Positions 35,644-44,522 of a stretch of 64,000 nt of DNA are shown here, in pieces; position 1 is the first letter of the stretch; the number at the start of each line of letters is the position of its first letter. Both the position numbers and the translations under genes were made by a program. The notes under the pieces were generated by a model. That model saw only the letters and a list, made by a program, of their open reading frames with translations, searched no databases and was not told where the DNA came from. This DNA comes from Rhizobium albus (GTDB taxonomy: Bacteria; Pseudomonadota; Alphaproteobacteria; Rhizobiales; Rhizobiaceae). The stretch lies in contig BSNO01000004.1 in the NCBI GenBank assembly GCA_030160035.1, forward strand, positions 310,001-374,000. Reading direction: 5' to 3'.

Positions 35644-37179
35644 TCACGCCTGCCCGATCAGCTGCGGCAGCAGCGCACCGGAGGCATGCGCCGTCACCGT
35701 CAGGCCGGGACGGTAGACGATCGGCTGGACATACTGGATGAGCGGGATGACGAGGCCTTCCTCGGCGATGAAACGATCGACATCCTTCCAGCCCTGAATG
35801 CGGGCCTCTTCGTCCGCCTCGCCCCAAAGCGGGATGATGCGGTCCATGAGGTCCTGGCCATCCCAGACCGAATGCGGGCTCGGGCCGAACATGGCAAAGC
35901 CGGTCGACGTCGTCGGGTCGCCCACCGCATTGCCCCAGTTGTAGAAGGCTGCCGGTGCAAGCTGATCGGCGGCGCGCAGTTCGAAATGCTGCGCGATCTC
36001 ATACACCTCGATCTCCGCCTCGATCCCGACGCGGCGCCACATGCCGACGATCGCCTGGATCATCTCGTAGTCCTTCGGCTTGAAGCCGCGCGTCGTCTGG
36101 ATCTTGAAGCGCACGGGGTTCTCGGGCGAGAAGCCGGATTCCGCGAGCAGCGCCTTGGCACCTTCCTCGTCATAGGCCACTTCGATGGAGGAATCGTAGG
36201 CGATGTATTCCGGCGTCTGCAGCGTGCTGATCGGCACGCCGTAGCCGCTGAGCAACCGGTCGATGAGAAGCTGCTTGTCGATAGCCATGTGCGCGGCAAG
36301 CCGCACATTCTTGTCGAGCATCGGCTCGACGTCGTTCAGGAAGATCATGGCGATGTCGGAGATCGGCTCGGCCACGCCTTCGAACTCGCCGCCGGTCAGG
36401 CGGTCATATTCCTCATAGGGAATTTCAAGCGTCACGTCGGAATTGCCGGATTCGATTTCCGCCACGCGGCTCGCCGCATCGGTCACGAACTTGATCGTTA
36501 CCGCCTCAAAAGCGGGCGCGCCGTTCCAGTAATCCGGGTTGGCCTTGAGGCGCACGAAGGCGTTCCGCTCATAGCTCTCGACCATATAGGGGCCGGTGCC
36601 GATCGGCTTTGCCTCGAAGCCATCCGCGCCGACTTCTTCGTAATAGGCCTTGGGCAGAACATAGCCCGTGAGGAACGACATCCACTTGAAGATGGTCGGG
36701 TCGAACTCCAGCACGTCGGCTTCGATGCGGTTTCCGTCGATGGTGAAATTGCCGATCTTGGACCAGGTGAACTGGATCGGGTTGCCCGTTTCGGCCTTGC
36801 CGGCGCGCTCCAGCGACCAGACGACGTCCTCCGCGCTGAAGTCACTGCCGTCGTGCCACTTCACGCCGTCTCGCACGACCATGAAGATCTTGGAGTTGTC
36901 GTCGTTCCAGCCCCACTCCGTGATCAGTCCGGGCTTGAAGCTCAGGTCCGGATCCTGATGGATGAACATGTCGAATACGGACTGGTAGAAACCCTGGATC
37001 GTCGGGTTGACCGCCGAGGGGCCGACCGTCGGGTCCCAGGAGGGCAGGTTGACGTTATAGGCGATGACAAGCTCGTTGGCTTCCTGCGCGAAGGCCGAGA
37101 GCGGCAGGTTGAAGCCCGCAAGCGCAGCACTTGCGCCGGCAAGCTTCAGCAAAGTGCGTCTGTTGGGATGCGTGATCAT
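35644..37179 (-). CDS. Peptide-type ABC transporter substrate-binding protein (family 5)
   Basis: 511-aa solute-binding protein of the SBP_bac_5 family. The ATG at 37179 gives a signal peptide with a Tat-like motif (NRRTLLKLAGASAALAGFNLPLSAFA), so export may use Tat. Features include PSWDPTVGPSAVNPTIQGFYQSVFDMF, WHDGSDFSAEDVVWSLERA and GTGPYMVESYERNAFVRLKANPDYW, all typical of DppA/OppA. The longer frame to 37722 is a shadow of the upstream gene. Ligand unknown; the neighbouring oxidoreductase and hydrolase suggest a peptide-like or amide compound. Confidence 0.9.
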   Translation of the reverse strand: MITHPNRRTLLKLAGASAALAGFNLPLSAFAQEANELVIAYNVNLPSWDPTVGPSAVNPTIQGFYQSVFDMFIHQDPDLSFKPGLITEWGWNDDNSKIFMVVRDGVKWHDGSDFSAEDVVWSLERAGKAETGNPIQFTWSKIGNFTIDGNRIEADVLEFDPTIFKWMSFLTGYVLPKAYYEEVGADGFEAKPIGTGPYMVESYERNAFVRLKANPDYWNGAPAFEAVTIKFVTDAASRVAEIESGNSDVTLEIPYEEYDRLTGGEFEGVAEPISDIAMIFLNDVEPMLDKNVRLAAHMAIDKQLLIDRLLSGYGVPISTLQTPEYIAYDSSIEVAYDEEGAKALLAESGFSPENPVRFKIQTTRGFKPKDYEMIQAIVGMWRRVGIEAEIEVYEIAQHFELRAADQLAPAAFYNWGNAVGDPTTSTGFAMFGPSPHSVWDGQDLMDRIIPLWGEADEEARIQGWKDVDRFIAEEGLVIPLIQYVQPIVYRPGLTVTAHASGALLPQLIGQA

Positions 37180-37231
37180 CGGTTCAGTTCCCCTGTGTTC
37201 GGCCGCTTGTTTGCGCGGCATTGTTTGGCAC

Positions 37232-38800
37232 TCATTGGCCTGCCAACTGGCAGGCGAGCATGTAGCCCGACCCGGCACCGACGCCCGCACCCGGCCAGGT
37301 GGCCGCGCCGACGAGATGCAGATTGCCGACGGGCGTGTGCCAGTCGGCAAAGCCCGGGGCCGGGCGGAACAGGAAATTCTGCGCAAGATGGTGGCTGCCG
37401 CAAATCTGGTCGCCGCCGACGAGATTGGCGTTGCCGCGTTCGAGATCGAGCGGCGACACGGCTGTTTTGCCGATGATCTTGCCGCGCAGGCCCGGCGCAT
37501 AGCGTTCGAGAATGTCGAGCACGCGTTCGGCATAGATCTCGCGCACGCTGTCCCAGTCGCGCGCTTCGATCTCGCCGGCCGCATCGCCCTCGATGATGGC
37601 GGGCACCATGCGCACCTGCACCCAGAGCACATGCTTGCCATCGGGTGCGCGGGAGGGGTCGACCGTCGTCGGTTGGCCGACGACGAGCACCGGCTCGCGC
37701 GGCAGAAGCCCGGCGGTCGCATCCGAATAGGTGCGCGCCATCATGTCCATATCTGGCGCCACATGCACATAGGCAAAGCGCTGGAGTTCGGCGTCCGGCC
37801 AGTCCGGCAGCCCGTCGAGTGCCAGATGCAGCATCATCGTACCGGGCGCATGGCGAAACGCCGCCATCTTCGCGTCGAAGCTCCTGTCGCCACTGCCTTC
37901 CGGCAGCAGATGTGCGAGCGCCTTGGGCGCCACCGACCCGATTACCGCGCGTCTGGCGGCAAACCGCCGACCGTCCGCCAGCACTACGCCGGTGGCTTTG
38001 CCACCACTCGTCTCGACGCGCTCCACGCGCGCATTGCAGTGCACCTGGCCGCCCCGCTTCTCGATCATCCCGGTGAGCGCCGTGATCATGGTTTCGGCGC
38101 CGCCCTTGCCGATCACCATGCCGAAGCTTTGGTTGGCCATGCCTTCCAGATAGGGAAAGAGCGCGCCGCCCGCGACATCAGGCGCGAAGTCGAGATGCAT
38201 GCCCCACGCGGCGAGCATGGTGCGCATCTCCGCGCTCTCGAACGTCTCGTCGAGCCAGGCGCGGGGCGACATCAGAAGAAACCGAAGCAGCTCGCGACCA
38301 CCGCCGACACCTTCGCGGCGAAAGGCGCTAAGAAAATTACGTGCAATTGCACGTTTCTTCATCGGGCTGCCAAGCAGCGAGAACAGACTGTCGGCGCGCT
38401 TGGGAAAGCCCGCGACGAGGGACTTCCATGTCTCCGCATCTTTCAGAGATCGTGCCTGGATCCAGCCGAGCGTCTCGCCCATGTCGGTCGAAACGCCGAG
38501 CCAGCTGCCATCACGGAAGATGGATGCGAAAGGCCGCGACACCGGGGCGAACGCCAGTCCGTGCCCGGCAAGCTCGCTGCCATAGGCCCTGTGGAAGGCT
38601 GAACCCGCAAACAGGCTGAGATTCATCGCCGCGATATCGTGCTTGAAGCCGGGTGCGGTCAGCTCTTGCGTTTTGACAGCTCCGCCCGGCCGATCTGCCG
38701 TTTCGCAAACGGCGACCTTCCAACCCTTTGCGGCGAGGTGCGCCGCACAGGCCAGTCCGTTGTGTCCAGCCCCTATGATAAGGGCATCAGCATCAGTCAT
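37232..38800 (-). CDS. Phytoene-desaturase-like FAD oxidoreductase (copy 1)
   Basis: 522-aa FAD/NAD(P)-dependent oxidoreductase of the phytoene desaturase/PYROXD2-like family. The N-terminal dinucleotide motif is IIGAGHNGLACAAHLAAKG with E at the end of the second strand (CETADRPGG), and the C-terminal FAD motif is LHLVGAATWPGAGVGAGSGYMLA. Carotenoid genes are absent, so a carotenoid role is unlikely. The ATG at 38800 was chosen over a TTG at 38821 because it gives the same length as the paralogue at 39742. It leads the peptide-type ABC operon. Confidence 0.88.
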   Translation of the reverse strand: MTDADALIIGAGHNGLACAAHLAAKGWKVAVCETADRPGGAVKTQELTAPGFKHDIAAMNLSLFAGSAFHRAYGSELAGHGLAFAPVSRPFASIFRDGSWLGVSTDMGETLGWIQARSLKDAETWKSLVAGFPKRADSLFSLLGSPMKKRAIARNFLSAFRREGVGGGRELLRFLLMSPRAWLDETFESAEMRTMLAAWGMHLDFAPDVAGGALFPYLEGMANQSFGMVIGKGGAETMITALTGMIEKRGGQVHCNARVERVETSGGKATGVVLADGRRFAARRAVIGSVAPKALAHLLPEGSGDRSFDAKMAAFRHAPGTMMLHLALDGLPDWPDAELQRFAYVHVAPDMDMMARTYSDATAGLLPREPVLVVGQPTTVDPSRAPDGKHVLWVQVRMVPAIIEGDAAGEIEARDWDSVREIYAERVLDILERYAPGLRGKIIGKTAVSPLDLERGNANLVGGDQICGSHHLAQNFLFRPAPGFADWHTPVGNLHLVGAATWPGAGVGAGSGYMLACQLAGQ

Positions 38801-38936
38801 GTCGGCACCATCCCCGATCAAGATATTTGCAGATGCATTTACTTCCGTCTAGTCTCGCCGAAGCGCCTGCGAAATTTGTTTCGCGCGTATGGAAAAGAGG
38901 CGAAGGTTGCGGCCGTCGCTGACAAAGAGGAGAACA

Positions 38937-39734
38937 GTGAAGATGTCTGCTGCCGATACATTGGGCGAACTGGCCGGGCTTCTCCTGAGTGGCAAGGTGG
39001 AGGTGGTCGACCTCTCCGCACCGCTCGGACCCGATACCCCGCTCTTGAAGCTGCCGCCGGAACTGGCGAAAGACACGCCGAAGATTGAGATCCACAAGAT
39101 CTCCGAATACGACCAGAACGGTCCTTTCTGGGCGTGGAACTGGCTGAAGATCGGCGAGCATTCCGGCACCCATTTCGATGCGCCGCACCATTGGATCACC
39201 GGCAAGAATTTTGCCGACGGCTATACCGACACGATCAAGCCGCAGAATTTCGTGGCCCCGGTCAACGTCATCGACTGCTCGGCCGAGACCGAAGCCGACC
39301 CGGACTTCCTGCTCACCGCCGAAGGCGTGAAGGCCTGGGAAGCCAAGCACGGCGAGATCAAGCCCGGCGAATGGGTTGTCATGCGCACCGACTGGGACAA
39401 GCGCAACGGCTCGGAAGATACCTTCCTGAACATGGACGAGAACGGCCCACACTCTCCCGGACCGACACCCGATTGCATCGCCTATATCCTTGAGAAGGGC
39501 GCAATCGGCTGGGGCACCCAGTGCATCGGCACCGATGCGGGCGGTGCCGGCGGCATGGAGCCACCATTCCCGGCCCACAACTTCCTGCACAAGGCCAACA
39601 AATATGGTCTCGCCAGCCTCTGCAATCTCGACAAGCTTCCGCCGAAGGGCGCCGTCCTGATCGCCGCGCCGCTGAAGATTGCGGAAGGCACGGGGAGCCC
39701 GATCCGCGCGCTCGCGCTCGTCGCGAAGCACTAG
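38937..39734 (+). CDS. Cyclase family (kynurenine formamidase-like) metal hydrolase
   Basis: 265 aa from GTG 38937 (AGGAG at 38927-38931), or 263 aa from the in-frame ATG at 38943; the same GTG-AAG-ATG arrangement opens prpD3. It has the cyclase-family metal-binding signature HSGTHFDAPHH at 75-85, which in this fold binds Mn or Zn and hydrolyses a formamide, lactone or carbamate-type bond. DAGGAGGMEPPFPAHNFL near the end closes the active site. It lies between two related FAD oxidoreductases and next to an ABC importer, and probably acts on the same imported compound. Confidence 0.86.
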   Translation: MKMSAADTLGELAGLLLSGKVEVVDLSAPLGPDTPLLKLPPELAKDTPKIEIHKISEYDQNGPFWAWNWLKIGEHSGTHFDAPHHWITGKNFADGYTDTIKPQNFVAPVNVIDCSAETEADPDFLLTAEGVKAWEAKHGEIKPGEWVVMRTDWDKRNGSEDTFLNMDENGPHSPGPTPDCIAYILEKGAIGWGTQCIGTDAGGAGGMEPPFPAHNFLHKANKYGLASLCNLDKLPPKGAVLIAAPLKIAEGTGSPIRALALVAKH

Positions 39735-39741
39735 AACGACG

Positions 39742-41310
39742 ATGGTGGCCGACCACATCATCATCGGCAGCGGCATCAATGCGCTTACGGCCGCCGCCAT
39801 GCTCTCGGGTAAGGGCCACAAGGTCCTCGTGCTGGAGCGGGCGGACCATGTCGGCGGCTGCATGCTGTCAACCGAAGCCACGCTGCCGGGCTTTACCCAT
39901 GATGTGATGGCGGCCACCTTCGTCCTCTTCCTGACCGGTCCGGCTCATGCCGCGCTCGGTCAGGATCTCGCCCGCCACGGGCTCGAATTCTGCCACACGC
40001 CGCACCCGACTGGCGTCATCCGTCCGGATGGATCGAGCGTTGTTCTCACGACAGACCGCGCGGGCAATATCGCCGCCTTCGACCGCTTGTCTCCCGGCGA
40101 CGGCGCTGCCTACAAGGCCGATGTTACCGGCATCGAAGCCAACGCCCCCTTGCTCTTCGGCCTGCTCGGCGGCGAACTGTGGAGCCGGCAGACCGCGACA
40201 CTGATTGCGCGCGAAGCGTGGAAGCGCGGTCCGCGTGCCCTTCTCGCCTATCTCGGCGAAGCGCTGATGCCGGCGCGCCGCTGGCTCGGCTCCACCTACC
40301 AGGCGCCCGAACTTCAGGCGCTGTTTGCGCCCTGGACGCTCCATTGCGGGCTTTCCCCCGACGACGCCTATTCCGGCCAGATGGGCAAGATCGTCGCCTT
40401 CGCGCTCGAGGCGGCCGGCGCGCCGATCGTCAAGGGCGGAGCTGGCAAGGCGGCTCAAGCCTTCCGCAGCCTGATCGAGGAACGTGGCGGCACGGTGCGT
40501 ACCGGCGCCGACGTGACCCGCATCCTCGTCGAAAACGGGCGAGCGGTCGGCATACGTCTGGCAGGCGGTGAAGAACTGCGCGCCTCGCGCTCGGTCATCG
40601 CCTCCGTCGCGCCGGGCAGACTTTATGGTCCGCTGCTCGGCAATGATGCGCCACCGCCCGCCCGTGAGGCGGTAAAGACCTTTACCTATGGGCGCGGCAA
40701 CTTTCAGCTTCACTATGCCCTGGACGCCGCACCGCGCTGGACCACCGAGGGCTTCGAGAAGGTAGCACTCATCCATTTGACCGACGGCATCGATGCCGTT
40801 TCCAAGTCGCACAACGAAGCGCTACGCGGCATGCTGCCGGAAACGCCGACGATCTGCGTCGGTCAGCCCGCAGCGCTCGATCCATCCCGCGCTCCGGTAG
40901 GCAAGGCGATCCTCTGGATCCAGATCCCCGATGCGCCACGCGAAATCAAAGGCGACGCAGCCGGTGAAATCGCGACCGACGGCACCTGGAACGAGGCAAC
41001 GAGAGAGGCCTTCGCCGACCGTATCGAAGCGATCCTCAAGCGTCACATATCGAATTTCGACGAGATCGTGCTGAAGCGCCGCGCCTATTCGCCGGCCGAT
41101 TTGGAAGCGATCAACGTCAACCTCGTCGGCGGCGATCCCTATGGCGGCGCTGCGACGATCGATCAGTTCTTCGTCTGGCGTCCGCTACCCGGGTCCGTCA
41201 ACCACGCAACCGGCATCAAGGATCTGCACCACATCGGCGCGTCCACGCACCCGGGGCCTGGCCTGTCGGGCGGGTCGGGCTTTCTCGTCGCCAACCGCAT
41301 CGCGAAGTAG
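39742..41310 (+). CDS. Phytoene-desaturase-like FAD oxidoreductase (copy 2)
   Basis: 522-aa paralogue of the protein at 37232, with identical length and the same layout: IIIGSGINALTAAAML at the N-terminus, LERADHVGGCMLSTEA, VGQPAALDPSRAPVGKAILWIQI (compare VGQPTTVDPSRAPDGKHVLWVQV in copy 1), NLVGGDPYGG and LHHIGASTHPGPGLSGGSGF. It starts 8 bp after the cyclase stop, so the two are probably co-transcribed. The last Gly-rich motif and the paired PSRAP block indicate a shared chemistry on related substrates. Confidence 0.88.
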   Translation: MVADHIIIGSGINALTAAAMLSGKGHKVLVLERADHVGGCMLSTEATLPGFTHDVMAATFVLFLTGPAHAALGQDLARHGLEFCHTPHPTGVIRPDGSSVVLTTDRAGNIAAFDRLSPGDGAAYKADVTGIEANAPLLFGLLGGELWSRQTATLIAREAWKRGPRALLAYLGEALMPARRWLGSTYQAPELQALFAPWTLHCGLSPDDAYSGQMGKIVAFALEAAGAPIVKGGAGKAAQAFRSLIEERGGTVRTGADVTRILVENGRAVGIRLAGGEELRASRSVIASVAPGRLYGPLLGNDAPPPAREAVKTFTYGRGNFQLHYALDAAPRWTTEGFEKVALIHLTDGIDAVSKSHNEALRGMLPETPTICVGQPAALDPSRAPVGKAILWIQIPDAPREIKGDAAGEIATDGTWNEATREAFADRIEAILKRHISNFDEIVLKRRAYSPADLEAINVNLVGGDPYGGAATIDQFFVWRPLPGSVNHATGIKDLHHIGASTHPGPGLSGGSGFLVANRIAK

Positions 41311-41343
41311 CTGCCAACGCGTAGCCGCGGGGCGACCGAGCGT

Positions 41344-43131
41344 CTATCGCCCGATCGCGTAGGCCTGCATCAGCCGCGGCGTTGCCGCCGCGCGCAACAG
41401 CCCGTTCGCGTCGCGTTTCGTGGCGGTCAGGCGCCCGACGGTCCAAGGTTCTGCGACCGTGATCTCGTGTCCACGCGCTTTCAGCTCGTTCAGCGTTGCT
41501 GCGCCGATCGTCTCCTCCACCATGATGTGCCCCGGCTGGCGCGAGCGTGGATAGAACGAGCTCGGGAAATGCGTGGTGTGAAAGAGCGGCAGGTCGATCG
41601 CCTCCTGCAGATCGAGCCTGTGATGCACGTGGCGCAGGAAGAAGGCGAGCTGCCACTGGTCCTGTTGGTCGCCTCCGGGCGTCCCGAAGGCCATGGCGGG
41701 CCGGCCCTCATGCAGTGCAAGCGATGGCGTCAGCGTCGTGCGCGGCCGTTTGCCAGGCGCAAGCGAGGTCGGCAGACCATCCTTCAGCCAGAACATCTGC
41801 GCCCGCGAATTCAGGCAAAACCCGAGGCCGGGAATGGTCGGCGAGGATTGCAGCCAGCCACCCGATGGTGTGACCGACACCATGTTGCCTTCCCGGTCGA
41901 TGACATCGATATGCACCGTATCGCCACGCTTCTCGGAGAGATGCGCCATGGTCGGCTCGTAGACGCCCTGTCCCGTCGGGCTCATCGCTTCAAGAAGAGC
42001 CATGGTCGCATCGTGCTGCGCATCGAAACCGGGAACACGACCGGGGCGCAGCTCGCGGCTGGCTGTCGCGCCGATCAGCTTCCGGCGCTCTGCGTTGTAG
42101 GCCTCGGACAACAGGTGATCGAGTGGCACGGGCGCAAAGTCCGGGTCGCCGTAATAGATCTCTCGGTCCGCATAGGCGAGCTTCATCGCCTCGACCACAT
42201 AATGCACGAAATCCGCGCCGCCCGTGGCCATTCCCGCAAGTTCGATGTCCTTGAGGATCGCCAGCGACTGAAGGAGCACCGGCCCCTGGCCCCAGGGTCC
42301 CGTCTTGGCAATGGTCCAGCCATGATAGTCGTAGGTAACGGGCGCCTCGATCGTTGCACGATAATTGGCAAGATCGTCCGCCGTCAGCACGCCCCTGTGG
42401 CGGCGACCGCTCGCGTCCTTCACTTCGGCGGTCTTGAGCCAATCGGACATGCGCTCGGCGACGAACCCCCTGTAGAAAGCGTCACGCGCGGCTTCGATCT
42501 GCTCTTCGCGGCCGGATCTCGCCTCGCCCTCCGCGACGATCTTCTTCCATGTCTCGGCAAGCACGGGATTGCGCAGGGTGTCGTTTGCGCCAGGGGCGTG
42601 TCCGCCGGGCAGCCAGGTCTCGAACGAGGTCGGCCATTCCTCACGGAAAAAATCCGTCAGCCCCGCGATCGTCGCGGCCACGCGCGGCAGAACGGGATGG
42701 CCATGCTCGGCGTAATGGATTGCCGGTTCCATCACCTCGCGTAGGCTGAGCCGACCATAGTCGCGCAGCATCGTCATCCAGCCATCGAAGGCGCCGGGGA
42801 TGACGGTTGCGAGCAACCCGTCGCCCGGAATGATATCCATTCCCTCGCGCGAATAGTGTTCGATCGTCGCCCCGGCCGGTGCCGGACCCTGCGCACAGAT
42901 GACTTCGACCTTGTCCTTCCGCGCCGAATAGATCACCGCCGGCAGGTCGCCACCCGGTCCGTTCAAATGCGGCTCGAGCACTTGCAGCGCCATGCCCGTG
43001 GCAACGGCCGCGTCGAAGGCATTGCCCCCGATTTCCAGCATGCGCATGCCGACCGCCGACGCGATCCAGTGCGTCGAGGCAACGACGCCGAACGTGCCCA
43101 GGATTTCCGGACGAGTGGTGAACATGGACAT
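41344..43131 (-). CDS. Gamma-glutamyltransferase family Ntn-hydrolase
   Basis: 595-aa gamma-glutamyltransferase-like protein that should self-cleave before the Thr nucleophile T405 (GDTVHIDVIDREGNMVSVT), giving an N-terminal large and a C-terminal small chain. Family blocks are VVASTHWIASAVGMRMLEIGGNAFDAAVATGMALQVLEPHLNGPGGD and GTPGGDQQDQWQLAFFLRHV. The start ATG-TCC-ATG at 43131 follows GGAGG about 10 bases upstream; no signal peptide is seen, so it is probably cytoplasmic, unlike classical GGT. It is convergent with the FAD oxidoreductase gene. Confidence 0.9.
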   Translation of the reverse strand: MSMFTTRPEILGTFGVVASTHWIASAVGMRMLEIGGNAFDAAVATGMALQVLEPHLNGPGGDLPAVIYSARKDKVEVICAQGPAPAGATIEHYSREGMDIIPGDGLLATVIPGAFDGWMTMLRDYGRLSLREVMEPAIHYAEHGHPVLPRVAATIAGLTDFFREEWPTSFETWLPGGHAPGANDTLRNPVLAETWKKIVAEGEARSGREEQIEAARDAFYRGFVAERMSDWLKTAEVKDASGRRHRGVLTADDLANYRATIEAPVTYDYHGWTIAKTGPWGQGPVLLQSLAILKDIELAGMATGGADFVHYVVEAMKLAYADREIYYGDPDFAPVPLDHLLSEAYNAERRKLIGATASRELRPGRVPGFDAQHDATMALLEAMSPTGQGVYEPTMAHLSEKRGDTVHIDVIDREGNMVSVTPSGGWLQSSPTIPGLGFCLNSRAQMFWLKDGLPTSLAPGKRPRTTLTPSLALHEGRPAMAFGTPGGDQQDQWQLAFFLRHVHHRLDLQEAIDLPLFHTTHFPSSFYPRSRQPGHIMVEETIGAATLNELKARGHEITVAEPWTVGRLTATKRDANGLLRAAATPRLMQAYAIGR

Positions 43132-43477
43132 CGAAATGGCGCCTCCGCTCCTCGTAAACCCGCCTTTTGGGACGTGAACCAGCCCCTGTCCATGGCCGGG
43201 CGTCGATTTCGGACCGCCAGCCCTGCTGCCGGACGGCTGGGACATGTGTCCCAGCGGCTTGAAGTGCGTTGGCGATGTTCCCCGCATGAGAAGCGCCTCA
43301 GGCCTTGTTTGCCGATCTCTTGCCCGGAAACGGTATGGCTGCCAAACACGCGCCATGATGATGTTTCAATCCACATTCTTACCGCCGAACGGACGGCACC
43401 CAGCCGTCGAGCATCCAGATGCCTCTCAAAGTCGCGTCCGGCCTGTCCCGCGTGGAGGCTGTTCGAAAAAGGATCGA
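43132..43477. other. Divergent intergenic region between GGT and PhyH genes
   Basis: 346 bp without a convincing gene. The open frames here are upstream extensions of the two flanking genes. It must hold both promoters; I see no clear operator, repeat or terminator. Confidence 0.5.
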
Positions 43478-44275
43478 ATGTCGCAAGCGTCTCATTCCGG
43501 TCTGAGCCCGGCTCAGATCGCGCAATTCATCGAAGACGGTTACATCAAGCTCGACGGTGCCTTCGATGGCGCCCTTGCCTCGAAGGGGCGAGACCAGCTC
43601 TGGAACGCGATGGGGCTTTCCCCTGACGCGCCGGAGGCATGGACACAGCCTGTCGTCCGCTTGGGCTTCATGACCGGCGCGCCTTTCGTCGATGCTGCCA
43701 ACACGCCGCTCCTGCATGGCGCCTACGATGCGCTCGTGGGCGAGGGCCGCTGGCTGAAACCCGAAGGTCTTGGCACTTTCCCCGTGCGCTTCCCGTCGCC
43801 GAACGATCCGGGAGACGCGGGTTGGCATGTCGATGCCAGTTTCGGCACCGACAACCCGGATTTCATGCAGTGGCGGGTCAATGTGAAAAGCAGTGGTCGC
43901 GCCCTGCTCATGCTGTTCCTCTTCTCCGATGTCGGAGAACTGGATGCGCCCACCAAGATCAGGAAAGGCTCGCACCGCGCGATCGCCAGGCAGTTGCTCC
44001 CGGCCGGAGCCGGTGGTCTCACCCTTGGCGAACTTGCCGCCGATGGCTTTGCGTCGACGTCCGACTGCGAAGAAGTGCTGGCGACCGGCGAGGCCGGAAC
44101 GGTCTATCTCTGCCACCCATTCCTCGTCCACTCTGCCCAGCCGCATCGAGGGTCCAAGCCCCGCTTCATGGCCCAGCCTCCGCTCCTGCCCAGGGCCGAG
44201 TTCGACCCGTCGCAGCCACCGTCTGCGGTGCAGATAGCCATCCGCAGGGCGATAGAAATGGAACATCAGGCGTAA
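43478..44275 (+). CDS. PhyH-like Fe(II)/2-oxoglutarate dioxygenase
   Basis: 265-aa phytanoyl-CoA dioxygenase family protein. The 2-His-1-carboxylate iron site is readable as H117 and D119 in GWHVDASFG, with the distal His in CHPFLVHSAQPH (H213 or H218), and an Arg (R229, KPRF) to bind 2-oxoglutarate. The ATG at 43478 follows AAAAAGGATCGA. It probably hydroxylates a small molecule. It is the last clearly chromosomal gene before the island. Confidence 0.85.
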   Translation: MSQASHSGLSPAQIAQFIEDGYIKLDGAFDGALASKGRDQLWNAMGLSPDAPEAWTQPVVRLGFMTGAPFVDAANTPLLHGAYDALVGEGRWLKPEGLGTFPVRFPSPNDPGDAGWHVDASFGTDNPDFMQWRVNVKSSGRALLMLFLFSDVGELDAPTKIRKGSHRAIARQLLPAGAGGLTLGELAADGFASTSDCEEVLATGEAGTVYLCHPFLVHSAQPHRGSKPRFMAQPPLLPRAEFDPSQPPSAVQIAIRRAIEMEHQA

Positions 44276-44362
44276 AGGCAATTGGGGTGACAGCTCAGCC
44301 CGAGAGCCTTGGGCGTGTTCGCTGAACGGAAAGATCGCGGTGGTGGAGAGAGGGGGAGGATA

Positions 44363-44383
44363 TGGCGGAGAGAGAGTCCGCCA
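44363..44383. repeat. Candidate attachment-site palindrome (tRNA-Ser 3'-end-like)
   Basis: TGGCGGA-GAGAGAG-TCCGCCA, a perfect 7-bp inverted repeat. On the minus strand the left part reads CTCTCTCTCCGCCA, the typical 3' end of a bacterial serine tRNA gene. No complete tRNA is present on either strand. It lies 140 bp before the integrase repeats, where an attachment core is expected. Confidence 0.35.
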
Positions 44384-44485
44384 AACTAATGCTCAGGTTC
44401 AGTCGCCGTGATCCATAAACGCTCTTATACTCAATAGCTTGTAGTCCGAACGGGTCTTCCCTTGTTCGCGCACTTCCGCCATTAT

Positions 44486-44518
44486 CCCCACTCAAGAGTG
44501 GGGAAGAAAGTGGGGAAG
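44486..44518 (+). promoter_or_regulatory. Integrase arm-type repeats and palindrome
   Basis: CCCCACTC-AA-GAGTGGGG palindrome (44486-44503) overlapping two direct copies of AGTGGGGAA, at 44497 and 44509 (12-bp period). They sit just before the integrase ATG at 44523. The same AGTGGGGAA-N3-AGTGGGGAAG pair occurs at 63925. Confidence 0.55.
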
Positions 44519-44522
44519 GCGC

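Noticed and set aside
35686-37476. 596-codon plus-strand frame
   Set aside because: Shadow opposite the peptide-binding protein and the FAD oxidoreductase.
44276-44522. Complete tRNA gene as integration target
   Set aside because: Only a 3'-end-like fragment is seen; no cloverleaf, anticodon arm or T-loop could be traced on either strand.
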